Assembly (NCBI GenBank): GCA_030704615.1
Contig: CM060734.1
Coordinates: 558,001 to 622,000 of the forward strand
Length of the DNA stretch: 64,000 bases
Direction of reading: 5' to 3'
Source: Takakia lepidozioides
Taxonomy: Eukaryota; Streptophyta; Takakiopsida; Takakiales; Takakiaceae
A model generated the notes under the pieces. The model did not search any database, was not told the origin of the DNA, and saw nothing but the letters and a program-made list of their open reading frames with translations. Below, piece after piece: positions 43,790 to 55,088 of this stretch (position 1 is the stretch's first letter; each line of letters opens with the position of its first letter). Position numbers and translations under genes: made by a program.

Positions 43790-44124
43790 TCGACAACCGT
43801 GTTCAATTATCTTCTATGTCTGAAATATTTTTCTGCTGGAGTGTCAGTGGAAACATGTTCTCGTTAACTAGTATTTCCCCATTGTCAGTAATGATAAAGA
43901 GAGAAAGAGAGAGTCTAACTTAGAAAGAAACCTTGGAAGTTTGTCATCCAGGAAAGGTTCAAAGAACCTATAGGGCAAGGACGCATGTAAACAGTACACG
44001 AAAGAGAGCATTGGAGAAATGAAATGAAATGAAATGGTGCTTTATAACGTCCGCGGAAAGCTCGTAGAGCTTATGGGACAAAATGGAAGAAAACATGAGA
44101 GAGGAACAAATCCAGAAACCACAA

Positions 44125-47100
44125 TTAATGTTCTAGCGATTGTCTAAGGGTGAAGGCCTTGTGTAGGTAGGCTGCCACGCATTTTTGATCCTCATAGTGA
44201 AAGACATCAGTGAGAGTTTGGGTTCCACTGAATAAACAGTGAAATCTCCCACGGATCTCGTAGTATAGAGGGCAGTAGAAGAAGAAGTGTTCTTCAGTTT
44301 CAATTTCCTTGCTGCGCCCTATGCAAGCTGGACATAGGCGGTCCTCCCGTTGCAGGTTTTCCCATCTGCCAGTCTCTATCCGTAGGTTGTGGGAACCCAC
44401 CCTGAACCGCCCCAATGCCCTCAAGAGGGAAGGAGATAAGGGTGCTGAAAGGTAATTTGGTCTCAAGATTCTATCATCGCGGAGCACCAAGAATGTCTCT
44501 CGATAGAAGTGGAGCTTTGTCGTGAGATTGGGTAGCATCCAAGTTCTCTTGACATGTAATTCCATAAGCTCTCTCCGAATGAGTCTGTTGCGGTCATGTC
44601 TGGATGTGATGTCCACCTCATCTGGGTTCATTGGTAATAGGAAAGCAGTAGAAAGTCCGTTACGTTGAAATAAACTGTCCACTCGAGCATACCAGGAGTT
44701 CCTGAAACTGCAGCTTTGAGCCTCATAGATGTTGTGAGGGCCCTTGCCACTAGCCCTTTGGGTGGAAGGGCCTGCAATCTATGGAGAAAGATTGTAAGCC
44801 TGAAGAGGGCCTCGGATTGCAATGGTACACATGCGAACTCTGCACCTAGGATCTGAGATGGAGTTGTGCTCCTGGCGCCAAGCATTGCTTGGAGAAAAGA
44901 TGACTGTAATGGTTCCAAATTCTTTTCCCACCAGGAGACAGGACACCAGGTGCCCAGAACTCACAACCATAGATGGTAGCAGGGCTGACGACGGTGTCAA
45001 ACAGCCACTTTTTGGTCGGGGGATGCCGCAGATGTATTTGCTTGCATTTGGCCTGAAGGCGGACGGAGGCCGCCTTACCTTTAGTCAACCTGTCCAAGGC
45101 AGTGGCTGCTGCATAGTGAAACTTGGGGGAGTGGATAACCAGACCTAGGTACCGGTATGATTTCACAATCTCAATTTCCTGCTGGTTGAAGATGAATCTA
45201 CGGTCAGCCTGGATCTTGGTCTTGCTAAGATTGACCTGCATCCCATAGTCTTTGCAGAACTGTTCCAAAATTTTGAGATGGCATTGCAGAAAGACCGGGG
45301 ATTGTGCCAAAAGGGCAACATCATCAGCATAGAGGAGATCTGATTGGGTTGGTCCCCCATCCAATGGGACCCCAACCCCATGGTTTTTTGATATGTAATT
45401 CTCCAAGGCGTCAATGTAGATCCCGAACAGGGTAGGTGAAAAGGGGGCAGCCCTGTTTGACTCCAATGTTGCTGTGGATCTCGGCTGAGAATTCACCAGC
45501 GACGTTGACCATGCCAGTGACAATCTCATACATAGAAGAGATGGCACAAAGGATGTCTGGAGGGACTTCCACTCTATGGAGCCGTTGGAAGAGAAGGTCC
45601 CGAGGAACTGAATCAAAGGCTTTGTGAAAGTCCACGAAGCAAACATAGACCATTCTTTTGTCATAGCGTGCACTTTCCACCATAACTTGAAGAGTGAAGA
45701 TGTGGTCAATAGTGGATCGGTTTCGACGGAAACCAGCCTGTCCCTCAGCACGAATGCGAGAGTACTCAGCCCAATCATCCAGTTCCATGGCCACTACTGC
45801 CCCAAACAGTTTAGCAAGTAATGAGGACACCATGATAGTACGATAGTTTGTCGGTGCGAGCCTGTCACCGCTCTTAAAAAGTGGGTGGATGATGCTCTTT
45901 GTCCACTCTGTTTGAAAGCCCCGTTGCACCACCTCATTGAAGAGGTTAGCTATAAAAGGGGCTAAAGTAGGTGCAGCATGCTTGATGAATTCACTCTGAA
46001 GTCCTGAAATGTCCACCGCTCTGCCATTTTGCAGCTTCTTGATTGCCTTACTGACATTGGCTGTAGTAAAGAGAGAAAAGTGAAGGGGTTTAGAGGTTAT
46101 AGGAGAAGGAGTTTGGGTTGGGGAATGGTACAAAGACTGTGCATACTCATGCCAGACATGAATGTCAGTGATTGGGGGGGGATCTCTATGAGGTTTAAGG
46201 AGGGACCAAAAAGATCGAGGAGAAAATCTGATTTTAGCAAGGAAAGAAGATTGCAACTTGATAGTGTAGGCTTGCTTTTTGGATCTAATGAGGGACTTAT
46301 AGTGCTTAAGAGCAAGATTAGTGGACTCTGGAGAAGAATTGGTATCAAGTAGTAAAAATTTGATGCGACGTCTAGCAGTCTTGCATTCCTCATCATAAAA
46401 TGGTGCGTAACGACGAGTGGAGAAGGGTGAGGAGGTAGATGGAAGGGTGACGGGAAAGGATCGCAGGGCTGAGTCCCAAAGGGCTTGAGTAAGCTGTGTA
46501 GCCTTGTCGTTAGGAGATGATAGATGTAGAATGGAAGGGAGGGTTGACGCTAGGTATGTTTCATACTCGGCGTCGTGTAAGTGAGAGAAAGGGGTATTAA
46601 AGTGGATACGTGGGTGTAAGGGAAGAGACGCAGAGGGGATCCTCACGGGGAGGGAGATGGAAGGAAATGCAAAGGAAGGGCAAGAGTGATCAGAATCCGG
46701 GTATCTCGTGATGTAAAAGGAGCTTATTCTATCAGGCTTGTTGGGGCTCCCCAAGAAATAGTCAACCACGCTTTGGCCCTTGTACGTGTGGCAAGTGAAC
46801 TGGCTAGAGGATTTGAAGTTGGTTGTTCCATTGTAAATGGACAGCCCCTGAGTTTCACAAAACTTGAGTAGATGGTGACCGTAACTTGTGATTTCGCAAG
46901 AGGAATCTGCACTTTGCCTCTCCAATTCCGTATGCGAGCGTTGGATGTGTAGAGGATCTGTGTGGTCGAAGGTGGGGGCCTGTAGTGATCCTGTACGGGC
47001 GTTGAAATCTCCAACCAAGAAAATGTCCGTTTGTGGGGTACGGAGACGGGCCATATCGTCTTCCAATGGAACATATGGTGAATCTGTTCGAATATGTAGG

Positions 47101-47455
47101 CCGTTGTGCGGAGATGCGAACGGAGCAAAATAACATCCCGCCAGCAGGATGTTGTAGCCTTTTATGTGACACCAAATGTACCTTGCCAGTGGGTCTTTGT
47201 ATGTGAAGGAGATAAGTGGGAGAAGCCAGTCAGCAAAGTAACAAGCCACACCTCCAGATCCTTTGAGACTTGTACGTGGACGAATCACTGATTGAAAGCT
47301 ATAAAAGGGGGGTCCTTTCCTTCATACGCATGAGTTTCCAAAAGAAAAAGAACATCACACTTGGAAAGAATATCTAGAAGCCCTGAGGGTGGCTCCACAA
47401 CGAGCCATTACAGTTCCATGAGCCAATGTGTAGATGTGAGCGTGCGTTGGTCTCA
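44125..47455 (-). pseudogene. LINE-B ORF2: endonuclease, reverse transcriptase, C-terminal knuckle
   Basis: Endonuclease begins just after ORF1 (HIGSWNCNGS, about 47,430), has LVGDFNARTG and a TRYPDSDHS motif (the usual SDH). A 1-bp shift in the CCCCCC run at about 47,310 breaks the N terminus. RT: NYRTIMVSSLLAKL, GQAGFRRNRSTIDHIF, DFHKAFDSVPR, GVKQGCPL, then a frameshift near 45,430 and the catalytic YADDVALL. The C-terminal part continues in other frames to 44,125 and ends with a knuckle-like CPACIGRSKE...HFFFYC. Confidence 0.9.
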
Positions 47456-47469
47456 TGGTGCCCCAACCC

Positions 47470-48654
47470 TTATTTAGAGCTAGAGGGGCGACGTTCGTGC
47501 TCTCGGACAATTACCCTCCTATCTCGGTACACGGCATAGTGCCCTTGAGCTCGAGCTTGCTTAACCTGCAAGAGTTGCGTCCGCATGGCGTTGTATTGCA
47601 AAGGGGTCAAGTCATCGTTGAGGTACATACCCTGACCTCTCAATTGAGGCCTCTGCCTGAGGACTCTATCCCGAGCACACTTGTCCTTGAATCTAATGAA
47701 GAGGATTTTGTGCTCTGAAGATCCTGCACGCCAAGCCCTTTCAATGCCACTCGCGCCCTGTGGGAGAGCAAGGTTTTGCTGAATAAGGTTGGTGGCAGCG
47801 TCAAGAGGGTCCCCCTCAGCAAGGCCCCCTAGCTTCCCAGTGACCCTGATGTTAAGGGCTTTGAAAGCTCGTTGCTGTTCCTCTCGCAAGGTAGCCGAGA
47901 CTGTTTCCTCCAGAGAGTGAGGACTGTTGTTGGATGTGCTCCCCTTAACTATATTAGCCCAGGAGGAGGCCTCTGCCTTGTGAGCTTGGAGCTCCCAAGC
48001 AATTGTAGACGTCGCAGTTCTGTGTGTTTCCAGCTCTTTGCTAAGGGATTCCACCTGCAGGTGGATGCTTGCTGTGAGGGGATCTGGGAGGCTCTTCTTT
48101 GTGAAGGTCTTCACTTCGCCTTCAAGTTTTGAAAGACGCGTATGTGTGGATTTGTCATTGAGATGTTTCGCCAGACCTTGAAGTTTGCTAGTGCACTCCT
48201 GAAGAGAGGCCTGCAAAACGCTATCCTGAACTCGCATATTGTTCTCCAAGTTTGTGTATTTGTCTGTCATGCGCTTCTGCCAGTCTTTGTCCAAGGAAGT
48301 TATGCGTTTCTGCCAATCTTTGTCCAAGGAATCCATGCGCTTTTCCCAATTTTTGTTGAGGGAAGCCATCCGCGTCTCCCAGTCTTTGTCTAGGGAAGCC
48401 AACCGCTCCTCCGCGTCATTATCACGGGTAGCGAGCACTTGCTGCAGAGTCTCCTCCGAGATGCATTTCGTTTGTAAGATGGAGATTTGGTCCCGAAGTG
48501 TTTGAACATCAGCTCTCCTTGTGGAGTACCGACGCAAATGAGAGGCTTGATGAGAGACAGGGGCAGGAAGAAGAAGTAGAGGGGAATCAGGTCGACGTGA
48601 GGGAGACGGGTAGTCTACCTCGTCGGCAGCCGTCCTTTGGCGTTTGGACGTCAT
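47470..48654 (-). CDS. LINE-B ORF1: coiled-coil RNA-binding-type protein
   Basis: An intact 394-codon ORF starting at an ATG. N terminus Ser/Pro/Arg-rich, then a coiled-coil region with near-perfect 11-residue repeats (SLDKDWQKRMT-type, about residues 85-140; 48,230-48,400). The C-terminal third (AFKALNIRVTGKLGGL, HKILFIRFKDKCARDRVL) resembles the RRM-plus-C-terminal part of L1-like ORF1 proteins, which trimerise and coat element RNA. It lacks a zinc knuckle. Intact while ORF2 is damaged. Confidence 0.8.
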   Translation of the reverse strand: MTSKRQRTAADEVDYPSPSRRPDSPLLLLPAPVSHQASHLRRYSTRRADVQTLRDQISILQTKCISEETLQQVLATRDNDAEERLASLDKDWETRMASLNKNWEKRMDSLDKDWQKRITSLDKDWQKRMTDKYTNLENNMRVQDSVLQASLQECTSKLQGLAKHLNDKSTHTRLSKLEGEVKTFTKKSLPDPLTASIHLQVESLSKELETHRTATSTIAWELQAHKAEASSWANIVKGSTSNNSPHSLEETVSATLREEQQRAFKALNIRVTGKLGGLAEGDPLDAATNLIQQNLALPQGASGIERAWRAGSSEHKILFIRFKDKCARDRVLRQRPQLRGQGMYLNDDLTPLQYNAMRTQLLQVKQARAQGHYAVYRDRRVIVREHERRPSSSK

Positions 48655-48867
48655 GGTGTGGTGGAGATGGCGCTAGCGCGCCAACGCCCGTGAGCGCAGC
48701 ACCGACGTGCTGCCGCGCGCGCGCGAGAGAGAGAGAGAAAAAGAAAGAAAAGGAAAAAAGAAACGCCCACTGAGGAGAAGAGAAGTGAAATGAAATGGCA
48801 CAGAGAGAAATCTAACATTTGGTGTTCTTATCCAGCCTTATTTAATCGTGATCCTGCGTTGTTCCAG

Positions 48868-49091
48868 TCCTTGTCAGTGGAGTACTTTGCAAGAAGGTTT
48901 CAAGCCAAGGATGTAGTGATGGAGATGGAGGTGGAGTACTGCTCCATGAACTGGAAGAAGGTGGACTATATCTGCACACTGTATGGCAAGCGCGTGGGGG
49001 TTTCTGTTACGCGCGCAATGTCCTACCCCAACCCAAAGCTTTCTCTTCGGATGCAGCCTATCGGCTGCTTCATAAAAAGCTGTTTGGTTTG
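48868..49091 (+). CDS. Plant-conserved gene, third-last exon
   Basis: After the splice site TTCCAG this exon encodes VEYFARRFQAKD, then MEMEVEY and WKKVDYICTLYGKRVGVSVT, closely like an uncharacterised plant protein family in which VDYxCxxxGxRVGVSVTRAM is conserved. It ends KKLFGL at a 5' splice site (TTG/GTAAAC). Its length, 224, is one short of a phase-0 exon: one base appears to be missing near 49,031-49,038 (CCCAAAG), shifting the frame for the last third. Either a real mutation or a sequence error. Confidence 0.75.
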
Positions 49092-49435
49092 GTAAACTTG
49101 TCGAATCCCTCCCTTGTATTGATGCCCATATGTAAAATTATATTCCACATTCGAAGTGTAATCCACCACAGGTCTTGTAAAACTAGGAGCACTTGATCAA
49201 CATTGAACTAACCTCTTGAAGTGGACAAACTGTATTGACCAAGGTTCTTTAAGTAGTCGTGCAAGTGGGCGGTCTCATAAGTTAGATCAGGGAGGGTCAA
49301 CTGGTATCATGTGAGTTAATATCCCTCAAAGAAAAAGACACTAAGTTATGTACAGCCTTTAAGTTTGCTCGAGGAACAGTCAGAGTGCACTATTCAAAAA
49401 TGTTTGGCACAAACTGGGTGGTGATAACTGTGCAG

Positions 49436-49544
49436 GTGGTGGCGAGGCATGGCGTAGCAAAGAGGTACAGCTTCTCCCAGTGCATCCTCCATGTCTGGTG
49501 CGAAACTCAGAAAACAGCTAAAATTATGGAGGCTGATTACAAAG
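49436..49544 (+). CDS. Plant-conserved gene, second-last exon
   Basis: Begins after GTGCAG and encodes VVARHGVAKRYSFSQCILHV then WCETQ; the [S/C]ILH[I/V]WCxxQ core is typical of the same family. It ends AAAG/GTACAT with one base carried over. Phase fits both neighbours (0 to 1). The intron before it is 344 bp, the one after 658 bp. Confidence 0.8.
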
Positions 49545-49551
49545 GTACATT

Positions 49552-49580
49552 GTCTCTCTCTCTCTCTCTCTCTCTCTCTC
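49552..49580 (+). repeat. (TC)n microsatellite
   Basis: About 14 TC units, directly after the 5' splice site of the preceding exon, inside the intron. Confidence 0.97.
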
Positions 49581-50202
49581 ACGCTATCGGGCTTGTGCAT
49601 TGTCTATAAATCCGACAGGCGTTCAACAAAATGAAATCATCTAAGTTAAAATCTCTCTCTAAATTCTGGTTGCAAAAGAATCTACTTGCCCAACAATTTT
49701 TAAGCATCTTGGAGGTGATTTTAGCTGTCACATTTGTGTGCGGCACTCCCAATCAGTTCGAGAGATTGCAAGCACATAGTCTGTCCCTTACATTTATGCA
49801 CATCCCACGTTCATGTTCGATGATCTACCCTCACCGACCCATAACTTCAGAGCAATCTGGAATTCCCCCTGAACCGATGACACTATCTTTGGCGTTACAG
49901 GGAGTTTTTCGGGCTCAAGGGTGGGGATGCTCTAAGAGCTTCCCCACCCTACAATGAACCCAACACGCCAACGGAACTTTTAGGGTATGTGGGCAGGAAG
50001 ACGGCACTGAACCCTATATCCCATAAAAATCGAGCACTGAATATCGCTCCGTGCCCCAAACCCGAGCGCCATATTCAGTTAACGGAATACGTCCCTGAAT
50101 CCATGTCAGCGGGACTCTGAGCATGGCAGAGCGCGCGTCGATGCTTCCCGCCAGCAGCTTGGCAGAAATTTTACTCAATGAGGAGTGCATGACTGGTGTC
50201 AG

Positions 50203-50342
50203 GTGTTTTGGAGGACCTGGATATAACAGACGATGTGATCATGATCTTGACGGTGGCTGAAGGCTTCTACGCACGCCCCATCTTCTACGAGCATTGCCTC
50301 AACAACATCTGGACCTCAAATCCCTTGAAAGCAGCACGTTAA
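50203..50342 (+). CDS. Plant-conserved gene, last exon
   Basis: Starts after GTGTCAG and, in the phase left by the previous exon, encodes GVLEDLDITDDVIMILTVAE, then GFYARPIFYEHC, ending ...KAAR and TAA at 50,340-50,342. The D-x-D-x-x-D-x-V-x-x-x-x-T-V pattern is the C-terminal end of the same plant family. An AT-rich 3' UTR with several candidate poly(A) words (AATATA, TAAATG) follows to about 50,510. Function unknown. Confidence 0.8.
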
Positions 50343-50739
50343 ACAGAAACAGCTCTCGCTTTGTGATTCAACTTGTATAGACTTGATACACACTCTTCCC
50401 CTTGTATATCCCCTGCATGAATATACGTCAATATTTTGTAAGATCCTGTAAATGTAATACTGGTTTCCCCGCATCAGTAAACTCTATTTTTTATTTATTT
50501 TATTTATTTATTTAGGTTCCTCAAAGAGGCCCGGGACAGAGGGCCCTCAAGAAATTTTATTTATAAGGAAATTTTGGATTAATATTATTATTATTATTTT
50601 GTTTGTTTCCAAGGAAACTGCCCCAGCAACTGGACCTTGAGGGGGAAAATAATTGGAGAACACTGAGAGTAATGTAAGAACTTAGTGCACCCCTGCAATC
50701 TCTGACAGGACCCGGTTTCGGTATTTCAAATATTCCCCA

Positions 50740-51050
50740 CCTCCCCTTTGAGTGACATGAAACTGAAGGGAGTGTAACTCCACTCAGGGTTACATGGCGG
50801 GAGTGTAAACTCCACTCGGGGTTACACTCCATTTGGAGTTAATGGGTTGCACAGCGGGGATTGTAACTCCACTCAGGGTTACACTGGGTTACATGGAAGG
50901 GAGTGTAACTCTACTTGGTGTAACTTGCACTTGGTCTCAAAATTTGACTAAGTATAAAATGGACTTAGAGAGGAGTTACACAAGACACTACCCAAGGTTA
51001 CACTAATTGGAGCTACAGGGACCCGGGGTTACTCTAGCCAGGGTTACATG
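50740..51050 (+). repeat. GGAGTGTAACTCCACTC-type direct and inverted repeats
   Basis: GTGTAACTCCACTC-like words followed by GGGTTACA recur at least four times (about 50,768, 50,805, 50,857, 50,905) with degeneration, and the words are partly self-complementary (GAGTGTAA/TTACACTC). Confidence 0.7.
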
Positions 51051-51160
51051 AGTCACCCATGGGGCGTCGAACCCAGCACCTCACTGCCTATGCTGCAATC
51101 ACCTTCCTAAGTAGGATACTCACCCTTGCTAGCCAACCCTTTGCATTAATGTAATTAATA
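51050..51160 (-). mobile_element. Possible tRNA-derived SINE
   Basis: On the minus strand GGTGCTGGGTTCGACGCCCC contains a good B-box (GGTTCGANNCC), and about 50 bp upstream TTGGCTAGCAAGGGTGAG is a weak A-box. No cloverleaf could be folded, so a tRNA-derived SINE is more likely than a tRNA gene. Its tail and duplications were not identified. Confidence 0.35.
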
Positions 51161-51169
51161 GTAAGAGGG

Positions 51170-52098
51170 GATGGGGAGGATTTGACAGGGGGCCCGCCAG
51201 AGGAGCCCGCCCTGCCCAAATCCGGCGAATGTACCTCAGATCGCACACGTCTTATATTATTCCTATTGTTTCCAAAATAATTGGCTTCTGCGTTATTATA
51301 ATTTGTTTAAAAAAAAATGGTAATTCTTAAAAACGGGTAAACTTTCAACCACGGTGAGCCTGTAGGGGTGACCTTGGATGGATGAAGTAAGTTTTTATTT
51401 TTTCTATAAATTGTCCTTTAAAAAATTAAAAATAAAGAGCGTATAGTTAATTTTAATTTTAATTTTAATTTTTTGTCATTTTAAAAGAGAAGGGCATACG
51501 TATAATTTTCTGAGCCGTGGGATGACCAATTGTACCCTTTAAAAAAAAAACAAAAAACAAATTGTACAGATCTACAGGTCTAGATTTTAGAAATTATTGG
51601 GAGAGCCGGGTTTGAATGGGAACGTGGTCGCCGTACTTGGCTGGGAGCGACCGGTGAATGCGGTTATTTGGATAACACGACCGGTGATGACCGGTAGCAG
51701 GAGCTTCATCTCTCTCCTCCTTCCTGTTGTGTCTGTGGAAGGATGCTTCACCGTTCGAGTCCTTGGTCGTGATTCTCGAAGGCCCTGCCTCTGTTGTGCA
51801 GAGAATTTGGGTGGATCTGAAGCGTTTCGAGGGTTTGTTTGTCTCAAGAAAGTTTCTTTTCCTTTGGCACGCATCGTAGGCTCATCGTTTCATCTCCTCG
51901 CTTGAGGCATCGTCATACTTGAGGCAGGCAACGTTTCTCTCCAGGTCTTTGGCTCGTTTCTGATATTCGTTGACCTGTACGCCTTTGTTCCTCGATAGAG
52001 AATCATACATTGGTATGGCGACCTGCTTATGTGTTCTCCTGCCACAGGGTTCACCATCTCTAGTAGTCCCACACCCGGGTCTTGTGCCTCCATCCACG
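51170..52098 (+). promoter_or_regulatory. Upstream region of the FTR subunit gene
   Basis: AT-rich (TTTTAATTTTAATTTT runs at about 51,450) up to 51,590, then GC-richer with CT-rich stretches, as expected for a promoter and 5' UTR. No specific element is claimed. Confidence 0.35.
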
Positions 52099-52650
52099 AT
52101 GAGTGCACAAGGGTGGCAATTGTCTGCTGCCATTGCTCCACCTCACGTCTCCTGCAGTTCCAGGATGTGTTCTCCCTCTGTCTCCTGCTCTCAGGTTTCA
52201 TGTTTCCCTCGAAGCCCGGCCGCACAAAGGTGCAGCCTGTTCCAAAGCGCATTGCCAACGCAGATATCCGTGGCTCTCTCGGCATCCCCACTAGGAAATT
52301 TGTTCCCTTTGACAAAAAAAGCTGCTGTCAGGAGGGGGGAACGCCACGTCGTATGTGAAGTTGCTGCAGAGGTGGTCGGAGGTGCTCTATCCAGTGAAGG
52401 AGGAGAGCAGAAACTCGGGGTCGGTAGCAGAGTACGAGTGAAGGGTCCAGTGAAGGTTTTTCACATACCAAAGGTTCCAGAGTTTGAGCTTGATGGATTG
52501 GAAGGCGAAGTTAAGGATGTTCTAGGTACATGGAAGGGAAAGCCGGTGTCGGCCACTCTGCCTTACAAAGTGCAGTTTGACACAGAGATTGAGGGGCGGA
52601 AGGTTAAGTTCGTTGCTCATTTGAAAGACAACGAGTTTGAGGTTGTTTGA
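52099..52650 (+). CDS. FTRA: Ferredoxin-thioredoxin reductase, variable (A) subunit, chloroplastic
   Basis: 183 residues from ATG 52,099 (MSAQGWQLSAAIAP). The first about 80 residues are Ser/Pro/Ala-rich and poor in acids, a plastid transit peptide. The C-terminal 80 residues carry the SH3-like barrel of FTR variable chains: VGSRVRVKGPVKVFH, PKVPEFELDGLEGEV, GTWKGKPVSATLPYKVQF and VAHLKDNEFEVV. The protein stabilises the catalytic FTR subunit that passes electrons from ferredoxin to thioredoxins in the stroma. An upstream in-frame ATG at 52,015 would add 28 residues; 52,099 gives the more typical transit peptide. No intron in the coding part. Confidence 0.93.
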   Translation: MSAQGWQLSAAIAPPHVSCSSRMCSPSVSCSQVSCFPRSPAAQRCSLFQSALPTQISVALSASPLGNLFPLTKKAAVRRGERHVVCEVAAEVVGGALSSEGGEQKLGVGSRVRVKGPVKVFHIPKVPEFELDGLEGEVKDVLGTWKGKPVSATLPYKVQFDTEIEGRKVKFVAHLKDNEFEVV

Positions 52651-54453
52651 AGTTGTTATGGGGTTGCAGTGGCGTGCACACGGAGGTGACCACTCCGGTG
52701 TTTTAGCAGGTATCCCAGGTCTGTGTTCTTTGTTGAATGAGCTATAGTAGGACCACCTTCATGTAAGCTAGCAATTGTTGTATGGCCTTGATACGATGAC
52801 ATGGGAGGCGATGCAGGAAATTGGATTGGACGCCGAACTTCGTCGAACTGTGGCTTGATTCGACCACAGGGAGAAGTTTTTGAAAGAGGGTTCTTGCCCA
52901 GTGCAGACTGACTGAGTCACCTATGGAGGGGGAGCATTTTGGATAAGTAGATCACCAAGAGCTTTGTAATGTTTAATTAAACTGGTTGGACTGTTGGATT
53001 CAGGCTGCATCAGGTTGCAATCCCCCTTCTGTTCATGTAGGTCAGCCACTTGGTCCAGGATAGATAGGTAAAGTTCCAAGCAAAGAGCTATTGGCTGTGT
53101 ATTGCTGTCAAGAATACGAGAAAATGGCAGATTGCTTGAAAAGGGGGACTACAGCTACAAATGCCAACATGGCTTCTGTCCCAAAGCTAGGTCAGGAGCT
53201 ATTCCTGCAGAGCCTCAGGGTAGATACAGGTCTCCACAAATTTCCACCTCAGAACATTGGAACACTTTCTCTCCTTTAGTGGGAACCTTACTATGAGTTC
53301 AAAAAAGTTGCGATGTTCATTTCCTTTCTGGGTAACTTCCAGACCCAGCCATGGCAACTCCTAAGCTTAATTGCATCTATGAAGACAAACAACAACATCA
53401 TCCACATGAATTCCATGGTTTATATCTATCCTGTTAGAAGATAATGCATGCAAGCTGCATTCTGTAGACCAAGATTGACTGCATTCACTGATAATGACTG
53501 CATGCAGCCCGTAACCCACCTTCCAACCTGTGTTGGGAACGATTGTAACATGAAGAACCAAAAGATCCTTCCAGCCAACCAGTGAGGAAACCCTGCACTA
53601 CATATCAGGTCCCAATGTTCTGCAGGATTGGAAAATGATGCTCTTCCACATTTCCTGACAATCCATAATCAATGACTGTACTAGCAGCTCATATAATGGT
53701 CAACTAGTTTGAAAGACATTTTGAAAAGGGACATTGTGACCTGTTGATTGTAGTAGCAGGCCTCACATGGTAGGTGGTGGTTGTGCACAGGTGTCGATGC
53801 AATTTAGTAGAGCAGGGCATATTTGGCTCTACGGATTTTCTTCCCGTGTGCGTGGAAAGTTTTTCATGTCAGATGCTTATGAGGATCATTTCAACCTTCC
53901 CAAGAGCCCGGACTCTAATGATCACTCACCCTCGTGTAATCTTGCTTCAAGTGCGTTGCTGGGTCTGGTGAATTTATGTTCTTTTCTGGCTTAGTTCTAC
54001 CCACTACCTCTTGTTTTTGTTGACAACTATGTGGAAATTCAGGGTCACACCATTGTAAAGAGCCTTCCAGAAATCATGTATCAAGAGAGAATCGTCTGTA
54101 CTAACTGATGAATGAGGCCATGCCCATTTCCTTGCACGGACGAGGGATAAATACATTGGCGACAACATTGGTTTCAACTACAGGAGTGTGTTATAAACAA
54201 GAGGTGCCATTGTGAAGGTTCTATGATGTAACTGGATACAGCCACATCGCAATAACTGGGTGTCTCATATATTAGAGGATGTTCTTGCGATTACGAGATA
54301 CTTGGAACAACTTCTGCCCCAAGTTACACAAGTTGAATAACAACATAACAACTTCAAACCTGAAATGAAAAGCTACCTGAAAAGCTACTAACTGGTGATC
54401 GGACACCAGATGTTTTTAGATGAATATACTACAGCTACTTGAGAATACATTAG
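52651..54453. other. FTRA 3' UTR and intergenic sequence
   Basis: The FTRA 3' UTR probably ends near 52,970 (AATGTTTAATTAAA). Beyond that no coding region or known repeat was recognised. Frames of 60-75 codons at 53.1 and 53.8 kb lack motifs. Confidence 0.45.
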
Positions 54454-54576
54454 CTACCTTCTGGGGGGCAATAATTCTGATAGCAACTTGAGAAGTGCGG
54501 GTGTTCCAAGAACACTGATCTCCAAACGCTCTGTAGTCGTGGCTCGTAAAAACAGTGCAATTGCAAACTGAGTGAG
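54454..54576 (-). CDS. Unidentified minus-strand gene, last exon
   Basis: Follows a 3' splice site (GGTGCAG) and encodes 40 residues (LTQFAIALFLRA, then LGTPALLKLLSELLPPRR) ending in TAG at 54,454-54,456. Leu/Ala-rich and helical. Phase 0 at its start agrees with the exon at 54,969. No family was recognised. Confidence 0.6.
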   Translation of the reverse strand, partial: LTQFAIALFLRATTTERLEISVLGTPALLKLLSELLPPRR

Positions 54577-54968
54577 CTGCACCAGACAGCCACAAAACCC
54601 TTTATCAGTAACGGCATGAAGTGGAAATGATTCGGCATGAAACATATCCACCAAGTTACACATTCATTTTTGTTGGCATCTATATGGAATAGAAGCTGTA
54701 CAAGAGATTTACTAATATTTGCAGAGGATGAATTTTTTTAAAATATACTAGTTAGGATAATCCTTCCTGGTGGGGTTGCACCAGCATCTTGGAACTCCCA
54801 TAATTCTAGATTACATTTGCAGTTGACTGTAAAACAGCGCGGGCCGTCATCACTCTGTGCTCTATTCATCAACCAACCAACTGTCACCCATGACTAAGAG
54901 AGAGATGCGCACACTTTGTCGAAACTCCATACTATGGACATAGCTTTTGCAACATAAGGGGGATTTAC

Positions 54969-55088
54969 CTCCGTAAGATAGAGGCGCGAGGACAAGAAGC
55001 CCTGCCAATAGTGAGGCTCCAGATCAAAGAAAGCGTGAAAGAATGTCTTGTTACAGCCAAGTCGAGCTGCAGCCACCACAAACCGGGG
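54969..55088 (-). CDS. Unidentified minus-strand gene, internal exon
   Basis: A 120-bp exon between CAGTAG and GTAAAT, encoding PRFVVAARLGCNKTFFHAFF and DLEPHYWQGFLSSRLYLTE. It is phase 0 at both ends, so it fits in frame between the exons at 55,193 and 54,454. Rich in aromatic residues; it may be membrane-associated. Confidence 0.65.

Larger units (their letters stand above)
44038..48785 (-). mobile_element. Second-family LINE (family B), two ORFs, near full length
   Basis: Minus-strand element of 4.75 kb. Its 3' side meets ATGAAATGAA repeats and the 13-bp word TGAAATGAAATGG flanks both ends (44,025-44,037 and 48,786-48,798), a likely target duplication though of low complexity. The 5' UTR is purine-rich (48,660-48,785). 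Order: ORF1, ORF2 with endonuclease, RT and C-terminal knuckle. No poly(A) tail is visible. Confidence 0.85.
41453..48867 (+). other. Inferred 7.4-kb intron holding two LINEs
   Basis: From GTGGGT at 41,453 to TTCCAG at 48,867. LINE copy 2 (41,499-43,775) and the second-family LINE (44,038-48,785) fill about 7.0 of 7.4 kb. Non-element sequence is only about 390 bp, a normal plant intron. Inferred from splice signals and phase. Confidence 0.5.

Noticed and set aside
48142-48505. Plus-strand ORFs with repeated residues
   Set aside because: Antisense of the coiled-coil repeats in LINE-B ORF1.
49385-49609. 74-codon plus-strand ORF as a separate gene
   Set aside because: It is the second-last exon of the conserved gene with intron sequence and microsatellite read through.
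51050-51160. Functional tRNA gene
   Set aside because: A B-box is present but no cloverleaf or discriminator end can be folded; kept only as a possible SINE.
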